In this document: positions 1 to 11,800 of the stretch, piece after piece
How the letters are laid out: every line of letters begins with the position of its first letter
Position numbering within the stretch: position 1 is the stretch's first letter
Source of the DNA: Chalciporus piperatus
Taxonomy: Eukaryota > Basidiomycota > Agaricomycetes > Boletales > Boletaceae
Length of the DNA: 64,000 nt
Direction: 5' to 3'
Assembly (NCBI GenBank): GCA_038093975.1
Contig: JBBPTG010000006.1
Coordinates: 372,001-436,000 of the forward strand
Notes under the pieces: model-generated
Told to the model about the DNA's origin: nothing
The model's database searches: none
What the model saw: the letters and a program-made list of their open reading frames with translations, nothing else
Position numbers and translations under genes: made by a program

Positions 1-290
1 CATCGTCCTCTGCGGACGAGTCCACGGACGAGGAGAAACGGAGCCTTTCGCTCACCACGCTGTCATTCATCGATTCGCCCATCCAAGAACCCGTTTCAAA
101 CGTCACACAATTCTTGGTCGAACACGTACCATCCATGACGCGCCTGCCTGCCTGGCACAACCACTTTCCTAACAATCTGGGAAGGAGTTATAGGAACCTC
201 TATGAAAGTTTGTGGCAAAAGGTTAGTGGACAGATTCGAGAATTGAAAGGAGGGTCGGAATCGAGTTCGAATTCGAGTGGCTCCGAGTAG
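1..290 (+). CDS. 3' end of an F-box-like protein (partial, copy 1)
   Basis: This is the C-terminal end of a gene that begins before the window. One frame stays open from base 3 to the TAG at 288-290. Its ending, with a W-x-K-V-S-G-Q-I-R-E-L-K-G pattern, matches the end of the more complete F-box copy at 1736-3362, which ends W-E-K-V-R-G-Q-I-R-E-I-K-G. The block S-P-I-Q-E-P-V-S-x-V-T is also shared with that copy (S-P-I-E-E-P-I-S-K-V-T). F-box/LRR-like families of this kind are expanded in Agaricomycetes and are thought to act as substrate adaptors of SCF ubiquitin ligases. The F-box itself lies outside the window, so the call rests on the paralogues. Confidence 0.6.
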   Translation, partial: SSSADESTDEEKRSLSLTTLSFIDSPIQEPVSNVTQFLVEHVPSMTRLPAWHNHFPNNLGRSYRNLYESLWQKVSGQIRELKGGSESSSNSSGSE

Positions 291-546
291 AATAATCTAC
301 TTTTAGAGTCACGTTTGACCATTTTGGTGATCGTTCAACGTTCAACCTCGAGTGGTTCGTCCATGTTTTTCTAAGCACCCAAGCGTCGCAATGAGTCGCG
401 TCCTACGAAGTTGAGAGCAACTCAATTAGTTACCATCACGGAAACTTTGTCGTACCATCCAGTGCTCGTTCTTTCAGCGCCTGCAGGACACTAGGTCAGT
501 ACTCACTTCGTGCGAGTGATTTTATCCCAGATCCTATACAGTAGTC

Positions 547-1640
547 ATGCACGATGCACTCCTGATTGTCGAGGTGCTGGAGCTCATCATCAACTGGTTA
601 GCAGAAGACACCATCTTGCATGGAACACAGATAAGGCGGGTGCGTGCCCTTTCTGTGCATTCTCCAAGCCCGCACTTCATGCTGCCTAGAGTCTATCATG
701 CTCTGCCTGCCTGGTAACGGGCTCGTTGAACCTGAATACGATGTCGCCCGCAGCCCCTAGTGAAGGGTGAACGACTGTCTTCATCCGACTCTTGGGTGTG
801 CCTAGGGGAGACTACCCGCAGCCTGAGGTCAGGCAGGTTCAGGCCCATACTTCTCACGAGCAAATTAGTACTCGTTCAGCGATGCATCGATGAAGAATGG
901 AGCCATCCTGACGTTATCTCTGCGGGGTTTACTGCTTCGCACCATGGCACTATAGTACTGCCTAACCTGTGAGTGGTGCTATCCAGATTACACCCGGGCC
1001 ATGATGACTTCCATCCGGCCGCTTCTCAGCCCTTACTGGTCCATCTTCATATTCACTTTGCCGATGGTTCTGTGTCGTTTCAGCTATTCATCAAGATTTC
1101 TTTAAAATATAAATCCTCCGTCTGTGACAACTGCAATCTCGCGCGCCTTTCCTGCGATTTCCACGACAATCGTCACTGCGATGGATTAGGCTTCACTCCT
1201 CTTCACTCGCTTGACGCGAAAAATTCCAGCCCACCGCTCGTTACTTTTCTGTCAGGCTCTGAGCCCACTACTATGCTTTAATCACCCTTCCAAGTTCGAA
1301 TTCGTTCCCACAAACTCGATTTCCTTGGATGCAGAGCTCGCTCAATTAGCCCGTGCATGGCCTGATCTGGAGACATTAAAAGTAAACTACAGCTTCTTGG
1401 CTATGAAGACCGTTCCGTCAACCGCGATGGAGGAACACCGGAGGTCCGTAACAAGGAAATAGCGACCCTCTCACTGATCGATTCGCCCATCCAAAAACCC
1501 GTTTCGAAAGTCACAGAATTCCTAATCAAGCACGCACCTTACCTGACTCGCTTGGCGGCGTGATTTTAGAGGAAAGTGATACAGAATCTTTAAGAACCTT
1601 CGAGGAAAAAGGTTAGCCGTCAGATTCAATAAATGAAACG
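547..1640 (+). pseudogene. Degenerate F-box-like gene (copy 2)
   Basis: A start at 547 gives M-H-D-A-L-L-I-x-E-V-L-E-L-I, nearly the same as the first residues of copy 3 (M-H-R-A-L-L-I-S-E-V-L-D-L-I). The frame then breaks. Homology to copy 3 continues in pieces in all three frames: a V-L-V-Q-R-C-I-D-E-E-W-S block near 871-903, an A-E-L-A-Q-L-A-R-A-W-P-D-L-E block near 1336-1377, and S-P-I-Q-K-P-V-S-K-V-T near 1482-1515. Several stops and length changes separate the pieces, so no full protein can be made. It is a tandem duplicate in decay between two better-kept copies. Confidence 0.6.
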
Positions 1641-1735
1641 GGGGGTGCTCTACTTTGACTTTTAGAGTACGGTGGCTGTTCGTCCAATTAGTACGAGTTG
1701 TTCATGTTATCCCCTATCCTATCAATTGACCAGTC

Positions 1736-3362
1736 ATGCACAGGGCACTCCTGATTTCTGAGGTTCTTGACCTCATCTTCAACAAACTAGTCGAAGAAGA
1801 CCCCTTCTTTCGTTCAACAGTAGATTCACGCCTGGACACTTATCATGCGGATCAGCGTGCCTTTGCCGGACTTGCAAGAACCTGCCGTGCCTTTTCCGAA
1901 CCCGCGCTCAATGCTCTTTGGAAAACGCTAGATACACTAAATCCTTTAATTCGATGTCTACCTAACAGAGGGCCATTTGAAGAAACAAGTGTGGATGGGA
2001 CACTGGTACGATATGTTCAACACCAGCTCAGGCCCATAGTTCTGACGACCGAATCAGTACACGTTCAACGATGAAGATTGGAGCATCGTGATGGACTATG
2101 CTCCTCGTGTACGACAATTGGTCCTCCGAGTCCAAGATGGCAGTCCCTCCATGCAGATTTTACAGTCTGTGATATTTCGCACCACGGTGTTGCTACCTAA
2201 CCTTTGGAGACTCGAGTTGGTACTGGAAAACTCCACATCCATGATGGCATCAATCCGTCCACTGCTCAGTCCCTCTTTGATTTATCTTCGGATGAGTGTT
2301 ATGGATTACATTAGTGGCTTCCCTCACAGTTCTTTGGTGGGGTTTCTGCAGAATTTCCACGTCCTTTGCCCAAACCTCACGTCGGTCTCCTTTGCCCATC
2401 TATCTCGCTTTCCATCCGTGACGGCCGCAGTTTCACGCGCAATTTGTCGCATCCCGGACCCGGAGATGATAATATGCGAATCAATCGATAAGGCCGTATT
2501 AATCCACATTTCTCAATCCCGATCCCTGGAGAGGTTTGCTTCAGACTTAGGCACTTATCGGCCAGACGACTTGAAGAGGATAGTCCTCGGTGGTTCTCCT
2601 GACCAACCACCCTTTGAAAATCTTCGCGTTCTTGATCTTTTAGTCGAAGACCTCTCCTGTATCATCCCAATCCTTAGACCTCACCATCAGCCATTTACGG
2701 CCGTCTTCATCGACTGTCAACCTACCCTCACACCCGGGGTACTGCCCGAATTACTCACTGCGCTCAGTTCACTTCCACGACGATCTTCGTTGCGACAGCT
2801 CAGACTTGCCTCGCCATGTGCCAGCTCTGAGCCCATCATCTTTCAGGCTTTGCTCCCACTGCTATCCTTCAATCGCCTTAAGGTCTTAGACTTTGATCTC
2901 GCTAATCCAATTGTTATGGATGATGAAGAGCTTGCTCAGTTAGCCGGTGCATGGCCTGAGCTAGAGGCATTCCATCTGTCTGGCAGGGATGCAGAGATAA
3001 ACACAAAGCTCCCGACGTCCAAGGGTTTCTCGACGTTGCTCGCGCTCTGTCCCAAGCTCAGCGACCTTATCCTGTGCGTTGACATGAGAGATGTCTCTTC
3101 GTCATCCACGGGAGAGTACCCCGGAGAGGAGAGCCGTAACACTTCACTCACCACCCTCACGCTCGTCCAGTCGCCTATCGAAGAACCCATCTCAAAAGTC
3201 ACAGAGTTTCTGATCAAACACGCACCTTCCCTGACTGACTTGTCGGTTTGGCGCGATAAATATTTTCATAGAAGTATGACAGCAATGAGATACCATACTC
3301 ATTACGAACCTCTGTGGGAAAAGGTTCGTGGTCAGATTCGAGAAATCAAAGGGTTGGATTGA
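1736..3362 (+). CDS. F-box-like protein, frameshifted near residue 113 (copy 3)
   Basis: The N-terminal part starts at 1736 and encodes an F-box-like segment (L-L-I-S-E-V-L-D-L-I-F-N-K-L, then L-A-R-T-C-R-A-F-S-E-P-A-L-N-A-L-W). It ends at a TGA at 2072-2074. The rest, 2076-3362, is a long open frame shifted by one base, with leucine-rich repeats of the kind seen in fungal F-box proteins (P-N-L-W-R-L-E-L, L-K-V-L-D-F-D-L). At the break copy 2 has cgatgcatcgatgaa and copy 3 has cgatgaa, as expected if 8 bp were lost between direct cgat repeats. No normal intron fits the join. The gene is either a young pseudogene or makes two partial products. The likely role is an SCF substrate adaptor, by family. 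Confidence 0.65.
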
Positions 3363-3597
3363 ACGTCCAGACTTGAGCGGTTCGGATTCTGAGAGAAGGT
3401 TTTGCTTTGACATTTACTGTACGATCGCCGTCGTAGTCATGTAGCACTATTACATAGTATCAGTTCTTGATTCGTAGTTCGTCTGCCCTTGTTGTAGTGG
3501 TTTGCCACGCGAACCCATTGTTGCTTATCCCGCGTCACGCTCATAATTTCCAAGATACCTTTACTGCGATCTCGGTCAGGCCGCGACCCAACTAGAC

Positions 3598-6081
3598 ATG
3601 TCAGACAAACGAAGAGCAGAGATCGAGGCGAAGCGGACCAAACTCGCAGAATTGAGAAAAGCCAGAGCAGACAGACAACGAGCTGAAACCGAGAGACGTC
3701 AAGCCGAGGTAAACCTTCCCGTCCGTCCTCATTCATTCGCATTCATAATAAACCACGCTCGAACGTGCTAGACTGCAGGTCCATCCAATGCCGCGCGTCG
3801 CGATGTCGACGAGCTCGTCAATGCGCTCGTTGGTTCCAGAGGTGGATTCGATAGTACGGGTGATGTCACACCCTCGTCTTCGTTGCCTGGCACGCCCCCT
3901 CGTCAAACGACGCTGCTTCATTCGGGTTCTGCGTTGTCGCCGTCGGGACGTGTTAGTCGACAAAGTGATGTTGGATCAGATAGGTTCAATGTTGGGACGA
4001 CGATGGTGGGATCTGCGAATTCGGCCACGGATCATGTCGTGGAGAGGTATGTTGCTTATTCGTTTCGCTCTGTAAGGGATGACTACACATGAAATGATTG
4101 TATAGGACGCTGACACCTCGGTTCATTGACTTCATTGATGTGGAGCAAGAGTTGTTCGAGCTTCCGCAACGCGTATGTCTCTTGCTTCAACCTCGCGCTC
4201 CCCGTCTCACAGATTCGGAGTATAGGAACGCGTGATCTATAACAAAGAAGTTCAAACCACGGCCGTTGAGACCGAGACCCCTTTCATCTCCGAAGATGAC
4301 ATTCGGCAACAGATACAACGCGAGCATGAGCTAGAAGCAGAACGTATTGCTCGGGAAAAGGAATTGGAGGAAGAAAGTGTACAGCTTGAGAAAGAGATCG
4401 AGCAAGAAATCAGAGGTCAGATGAATACGTTCGCCTTCCACGACTCTACTAATATGTCTTAAATTTCAGATTTGACAGAAGAGGAGCGAACGAGTATCGT
4501 GACCGCACCCGAGTTCCTTGATTTCGTCGAACAATCGTCAAAGATCGTTCAACGAGCATTGAATGATGGATACGATTACATTCGTGATTATACTATCGGC
4601 GCCGAAACAGATGGGTAGGTCTGCGCACGGAGAGGTTACGGGTATCTGACACTCCATAGTGATGACTCTGAGGGCAAGCGAGTGAAACGCGTTTGCGCCT
4701 TCCAGGATGAACGTTATGGGAAGAACCGTTCAATAACAGACGTTGACTGGTCACCTAAGGTGTTGATGCTCTTGCTGTGTTTCGGTCTTGTATCTGACTT
4801 GCTATCAGTATCCAGAGCTTAGCGTGGCCTCGTATAACAAGAATCCAGCTGCTCTGAACGAGCCTGATGGGATCGTCGCAGTGTGGAATCTGCATCTCCT
4901 AGAGAGACCAGAATTTGTATTTCATTCTCAGGTTGGAGATTCAACTTGACGACTCTCCCATCATGCTGATATTCCTATGATCAATAGTCTGATGTCTTAT
5001 CTGTGACGTTTTCGCCATTTCATTCCAACCTCGTATTCGGTGGCACCTACTCTGGTCAAATATTGCTTTGGGACACACGGTCAAAGCATCTCCCGGTGCT
5101 GAAGACACCACTATCTGCCGCTGGGCATACTCACCCTGTCTATGCGATGCAAATGGTTGGTACACAAAACGCACATAACCTTATCACGAGCAGTACAGAT
5201 GGGACTGTATGCTCATGGCTTGTCGACATGCTTGCTCAGCCTCAGGTTCGGGGATCTGATTCGTTTTGGTGGTATCGATGAGTGACAATGTACCTCCCAG
5301 GAAACCCTCGAGCTGATCCATGCTGGACACAACAAGACTGGCGAGGTAGCCATTACTACATTAGACTTCCCCGATAACGAAACCACCACTTTTTGGGTCG
5401 GCACCGAAGAAGGGAATGTTTATCAAGCCAACAGGTATGATCGCGCGGGGGCGAAAGCTGGGCTCAACCAGTACGACATCTACAAGGGTCATGCTGGACC
5501 TGTGATGGGCCTTCACTTCCACCCGCTTGTGGGGCCAGTGGACTTTTCCGATTTGTTCCTCACTACAAGCGCGGATTGGACAGTGAAGTTATGGCGTGCC
5601 AAGAGTCTCGCAAAACCTTCCACGACGGTGCATGCCATCCCGCCGTTGTATTCATTCGACGAGGCGGACGATTATGTATATGACGTGAAATGGCACCCCA
5701 CACACCCTGCCGTGTTTGGAACCGTTGACGGTTCGGGAAAGTTTGACTTGTGGAATCTGAACACAGACACAGAGGTATGTGACGATTTAATTGGTCGTAG
5801 AAGCATCTCGGATTCAACCTGTGATCTAGGTACCTGTGGTATCTACGAATGTTGGTTCTGGACGAGCGATTAACAAGCTGCAATGGGATCGCAAAGACGG
5901 GCGACGTGCTGCGCTTGGAGGGAGCGATGGGAAGTTGTACGTGTATGACATCGGTGACATGGCGTTACCGAGGGAGTCGGAGTGGACAGACTTGCAAAAG
6001 ACGATCGCGGGAATGGCCGGTGTGGGTCAGACCAATGGAGTCGTCGACGGAGACGCGACACGGATCATCGCAGGGCGCTAG
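3598..6081 (+). CDS. Cytoplasmic dynein 1 intermediate chain
   Basis: This scaffold subunit of the dynein motor links the heavy chains to dynactin and light chains. Ten exons splice in phase: 3598-3708, 3772-4046, 4106-4172, 4226-4415, 4470-4614, 4660-4759, 4809-4931, 4988-5245, 5301-5774 and 5830-6081. They give 664 residues, the usual size. The N-terminus ([13 protein letters not shown]) is the charged helix typical of dynein intermediate chains, which binds p150-Glued. The C-terminal half holds WD repeats, visible as L-W-D-T-R-S-K, V-K-L-W-R-A-K, K-W-H-P-T-H-P and F-D-L-W-N-L-N. The coding part is followed by about 280 bp without a gene. Confidence 0.92.
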
Positions 6082-6362
6082 TTCAACGGGACCGCTCCGC
6101 CGCCGCCGGAGCGGAGCGCCAGTGCCGTGCGGTTCCGTGACAAACTGTAGATTGGTTTTTCCGCTCGTACCTTAGTAGCTAGCAAGTGCAATATACCTAA
6201 TACCCTCATGAATAAGTACGGGATCAAGTGCACAGTTCCGTCTGGTAAGATGCTAAATTTGATGGGTATGTAATACAATGTGGAGAGCGGGTCCGGAGGG
6301 AAAAAAGTGTCAAAGAAGAGATTCGCCGATGAGAAAGAGTGTTGTCACCTGTTGTGATCATA

Positions 6363-8433
6363 ATGAGTGCCATCCTCCGAGTCCGCAACGTCTCCTTCAA
6401 GAGATCCCCTCTATCGATCCCTTTCCGCTCTGCCCTCATCCAAAGACCATCCCTTGCAAGAAACATGGCTACACAACACAACTTTGTCCAGGCAAGTCCC
6501 CTTTTCACACCCCCCAAAATTACGAGGACTCACACCTCGTAGGAACCACACAAGTACGTACCGGGATCGTCCATAATCATTTGAATGGGCAACTAAGTAT
6601 CACGGTTTCACTCCTTAAAGTCTGCTTCTGTGAGTCCTCCCATTCCGCTCCAGAACAACTGCCCATACAGTGCCCAGCATCCCAGGCCCGATAGAAGTCG
6701 CCGATGAGGTTGGTTCACCTCCGTTACAATTCCAGTGCCTTATCTCATTCGTATCGTATCTGTTCAGGTCCTCTACGCTAATGCCCACCCATCGATGTCG
6801 CACATGTCCCTCGACCTTTCATCTGCTTTCGGGGACTGTATACGTATGACTAGGTACAGTATTATCATCGAACCTATTTGCCCTGATGAGTCTCATACAC
6901 TCTTCCGGCGGTTTAGGGACATACTCTACACCAAGGATGCACAACCATTCTTGATTGCTGGTTCAGGCACCTTGGGTTGGGACCAGGTCCTCGATACACC
7001 GTTCTGTTCTCAGCGACGTACTGACCTGTCGGATAGGTTTCGGCCAACCTCATCGAACCAGATGAGAACGTCCTCGTGCTGAACTGCGGTTACTTCGCCG
7101 AGGGACTCTCCGACTGGTAGGTTGTGTCATAATCTAAAGGATTCAAATAGCAATGTTGACGGTGATCTTGACAAATCAGCCTGCAGGCCTATGGTGCCAA
7201 GGTCGACCAGCTCAAGGCTGAAGTTGGTGGTACAGTCAAGGAATCCGACATCGAGGCTGCTCTCAAGCAGAAGAAATACAAGGCCATCACTGTTACGCAC
7301 GTTGACACGTCAACAGGTATGATGTCATTCTCTGTTTTTGTCAGCTCCAGATGAGATCCACGTGGTCTTAGCCGTGTTGTCGAATATCAAGGCTGTTGCT
7401 GAGGTGGTTCGCAATGTGTCGCCTGATACATTGGTGGGTGGACATAATCCCTACCGACTGGAGAGAAATCACTAAGTATCTTGTTCCTAGGTTGTCGTCG
7501 ATGCTGTTTGCTCCGTTGCCAGCGAAGAAATCCAATTCGATGCTTGGGGTATTGACGTCGTCCTGACCGCCCCCCAGAAGGGTCTTGGCACACCTCCTGG
7601 TCTCAGCATCGTCGTCGCGAGCCAGAAAGCTATGAAAGTGAGCCAATCCCTCCCTCCCTCCCCACACTTCTAATTCCGCGCCCTGTAGGTGTTCGAGAAC
7701 AGGTCGACGCCTGTGAGAGCGTACTTCGCCAGCTGGAAGAAGTAAGGGAATCGCCTACAGTTATTTCGTTTGGGTTTAATTATTTTTGATGAGCTCAGGT
7801 GGCTCCCCGTCATGAAGGGGTATGAAGCCAACGCCCCCGTCTACTTTGCCACCCCACCACTCAACCTCATCTACGCGTATCGTGCCTCGCTCCTTCAGAT
7901 CACCCAGGGACCTGTCTCCCTCCAAGATCGATTCAAGGCTCACAAAGAGGCAAGCCGGCGTTTCAAGAAAGCCGCAGAGGAACTCGGATTCAAGGGTGTT
8001 CCTCTCAGCGAAGAAGGCTCCGCCAATGGCATGACCGCGGTAGGTTTTGATGAAACCCTACTACCTACGGTTTTTCACCCCACCTCCTTTTTAGCTCTAC
8101 TACCCTGAAGGGTTCGGTGTAAGTGATATCGTTCCTCGTATGTTGAAGAAGAACATCGTGATTGCTGGTGGCATACATGCCAGTATCAAAGGTTCGTTGA
8201 CAATGATGTCGTCATTTTCACCGTCATTGACCGACACTCTTTCCTCCAGACAAGTACTTCCGCGTCGGGTACGTTGAGCCACTGACCTATTGGAAACTGT
8301 TGCACTCGCTGACTTTTCCTCTCTTCATAGCCACATGGGTGTCAGCGTCGTTGACCCCAAGCGGGGTGACATGGACAAGGTTCTCAACGCGTTGAAGGAG
8401 ACTCTCCATGAAGCTAGGGCGTCCAAGGCTTGA
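6363..8433 (+). CDS. Alanine-glyoxylate / serine-pyruvate aminotransferase
   Basis: This is a PLP-dependent class V aminotransferase that converts glyoxylate plus alanine to glycine plus pyruvate. Family blocks in order are I-P-G-P-I-E-V, A-N-A-H-P-S-M-S-H, A-G-S-G-T-L-G-W-D-Q, V-D-A-V-C-S-V and A-P-Q-K-G-L; the K in the last is the PLP lysine. Clear exons: 6768-6853, 6917-6986, 7037-7116, 7180-7316, 7372-7433, 7491-7637, 7689-7741, 7799-8039, 8095-8191, 8250-8268 (19 nt) and 8331-8433. The 5' end is less certain. Exon 1 runs from 6363 to about 6491, with an alternative ATG at 6465, and the I-P-G-P exon ends at 6708. Between them lies either an 11-nt exon (6543-6553) behind a GC donor or a simpler splice with a weak donor. 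The protein ends S-K-A, not a canonical peroxisomal signal. Confidence 0.9.
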
Positions 8434-8819
8434 GGAATTCAATGCTGAGAATGACATACAACCACCCATCCTGTACACTGTACGATATTCTCACTCTGGG
8501 AGGATACCAGGTTGGATTAGTACCCCCATGCTGTAAACCCGTGGTTGTCCAAACGTCTAAAATCACTCAAACGGCACCTGGTCTGACAGTTTCAGCTGAA
8601 TTCCTATGTGCCAAGTTGTGTGAGGAGCGGTGTTCCCCGACAAAAAATAGCAAGCCGAAGAAGAGTGGCATGTGAGCTGATGGGTAAACTCAATCTCGGG
8701 GTTCCGTTGCATGCGGTATAATCTAGTTCAATACCTGTACATGAAGCACATGAAAGCATAATCAAATATTTTGGGTAGTACATCGTCGAGGGCCGTTGTT
8801 TCTCGAGACACAACGCGGT
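8434..8819. other. Intergenic region between convergent genes
   Basis: This is the shared 3' flank of the aminotransferase (+) and the sulfite reductase (-). No conserved coding pattern, RNA gene or repeat could be supported. Confidence 0.6.
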
Positions 8820-11800
8820 TCAGTTTACACTAGCCTCCCTGTGTTCGCCTTCACCTCCCATTTGGTCCCAGTACAGTCTTCCTTCCGTCGTGGGCGCGAT
8901 ATATCCGGCTCTGATCACGAAATCACCAAAGCGTTCGCCCTCGTGACGTTCGAGAGCGTATCGCTTGATCATGGGTTTGAGAATAGCCAAAATCTCGGGT
9001 TCCGACACGGTCTCGCGGTAGATCTTGTTAAGCCGTTGACCATGGTAACCACCGCCGAGAAGCATGGAGTAACTTCCAGGTGCCTTCCCGACGAACGCGA
9101 TCTCTGTTGAAAATGGTTAGGCGAAGAAGTGAGCATGTGGACGGTCTTCACACTCACCAGCAACGTAGGGACGGGCACAGCCGTTCGGGCAACCGGTCAT
9201 CCGCATGACGATGGAGTCGTTCCGTAGACCGTTCTCTTCACAAATCTTCTCCACCTTGTCGACGAGAATCGGCAAGTACTGTATCAAATGGTCAGTCACG
9301 GGAGCGCAGAGACCATAATTAGAGTAGCAACTTACGCGCTCGGATTCTGCCATTGCAAGACCTGGATTTTTCGTTTGTGAATCACGAGGCTGGATAGCAC
9401 GAAGAAAAAGCTACTTGCCGCAAGTGGGGAACGCAACACAGGCGGAAGCCGATAGACGCAAGCCAGAGAAGTTGAGGTTGTCGAGCTTGTATTTGGCGAG
9501 CATATCCTTGATCAGAGGAACGTCCTCTGGCAAGATGTCGGAAATGAGGAGGTGCTGGTTAGAAGTAAGTCGGAATGTGCCCTTGTGAATCTTGGCGATT
9601 TCACGGAGACCAGTCTTGAAGTCACGTCCGGGTTCGTCTTGGACTCGTCCATTCTCAATAAAGATCGTGACGTGGTGTCTGCCGTCCTCGCCAACGGCCC
9701 AACCGTAGTGGTCCACGTTGCTTTCAAAGGTATAAGGACGAGCTGGGGCAAGTTTGAAGCCGAGCCGGGACTCTACTTCTGCCTTGAAGACATCGAGGCC
9801 CATACGATCGATCGTGTACTTCAAGCGAGCGTTCTACAACCGAGGTCAAATTCTAGCCTGTAGTTGCCTTGATTTGTATCCTTACCTTGCGGCTGTGGAT
9901 TAAAAAAAAATCAGCAACGAGAATATGTTCGCAAAGCGTGACAGCTCACTCAGCGCGGTTTCCGTTGTCCCGCTGGGTGAGCACGACTTTCTCCGCCACA
10001 AGGGGACCCTGCTCGACAGTACAGAAACCAATGACATCTCCGATGCGAGGATACGTCTTCTTGTTACCGTGGGTCACGCCCATACCTCCACCGATGGAGA
10101 CATTGAAACCTGCCAATTCACCATCCTCATTGACGATAGCGATAAAGCCAAGATCGTTGGCAAAGACGTCAACGTCATTGTAAGGTGGAACAGCGACTGC
10201 AATTTTGAACTATACAGATGTCAGTGCCCAATCACTTCGCCGAGGGGGACGGTATACGGACCTTGCGGGGCAGGTAGAACTCGCCATACATCGGCTCAAA
10301 GTCTTGGACCGCTTCACCAGCGACCATCTTCTTGTCGAGCCAGATTTCATGGTACGCAGTCGTTCTGGGCAACAAGTGGTTGCTGACGAGCTTGGAGAAT
10401 TCGTAAACGCGAGCGTGAAGGCTCGAGAGCGAAGGGATAGCAGAGCAAATGACGTTACTAGCGAGATATGAGCCACAAGTAATTTAGACAAACCAAACGT
10501 GACGCACCGGTTAACATCACCACACGCAGCCAGAGTATCCATCAGCACGCGGTTAACCTTCTGGATAGAAGGTTTCAAGTGTCGCTTGATGACGCCATGG
10601 AACTGGAAGGTAGACCGAGTGGTAATCTTCATCGTTCCATTCCCATGCTCGTCGGAGATCTGATCCATCTGCAACCACTGCTCTGGTGTGCAGACACCAC
10701 CTGGTGTACGAACACGGATCATGAAACTGTACGCTGGTTCGACACCCTGAGCCTCACGCTCGTCACGAATGTCACGGTCGTCCTGCTGGTAAATACCGTG
10801 GAACTTGGTGACCTGGGTATCGGAAGCAGCGAGCGCTCCGGTGGTCGTATCCTGCAAACCCTCTGCGATGGTACCACGGAGGAAGCCAGAGGCTGCCTTG
10901 ATGTGCTCGTTTGTAATCGGCTCAGGCTCAGCTTCCTTGACCTCGATGCTGTCAACACCGAGAGCCTTCCAAACCTTGGGCTCCCAGACCTTGTAGCCGG
11001 TGTCAGGACCGTCGGCGTCCTGATCGTCTCCCAAGCCGAGATCAGCGAAGCGGGCGCCTCCAAGCTGCTCCAGACGTAGGTCAAGGTCCTTCCCAGGCTT
11101 GTTGTAGTAGTGGGCGTCTTCGGGTCTGGGCCAGTAGTGGCTATCACCGAGACCGAACACGGAGTATTGCAGCTTGGAGAAGGGCTTGTCACCGTGAAGG
11201 GCAGCGGCATTCAAAGCCTTGAAAAGCTGGCGGCCATTCTGAGGTGGCTCGCCTTGACCAGCGACGGAGGTCACGAAGGCGACATACTCCTCTCCCGTGA
11301 GTTTGTCGATGTTCATGGAGTCGAGGGTACCGATGGTAGCCGACATGCCTCGCACTTTGGCACGGTTAACGAGCTTCTTGGCGTATTTCTCGGCTGTACC
11401 ACCATCGGAAGCGTACAATACGAGGATGGGCGGAGAGTCGAGTGCAACGAGCAAGTCTTGGTAAGCCTGTTGAGCTTTCCTCCTCCTGGCCTCTTTGACA
11501 CTCTCGCCCAAGCTGCTCACAATCTCCGTAGCCAACTCGGGCTTCGAGCGAACGAGCTGGGAAAGATGGTTCTGCCTGTCAAGGAACTGCTGCAGGTCGT
11601 TCTTCACGGCATCTGAGTCGAGAGTGAAAGGTTCTTCGCCCCGAGCCTCCTTGACGGGATCCCAGCGGTACAAGGGCCAGTAGCCGGAGTCCACAGCGAG
11701 CTTGGTCTCCTTCAACAACTCAAGAGCTGGTGAGTCCTCGGATTGGTAGGGAAGGTAAGCGAGGACGACTGATGGGCCTTTGTGCCTGTCAGCTTCCATC

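Noticed and set aside
11110..11616. Long plus-strand open frame inside the sulfite reductase gene
   Set aside because: It is antisense to a coding exon with clear family motifs and has no motif of its own.
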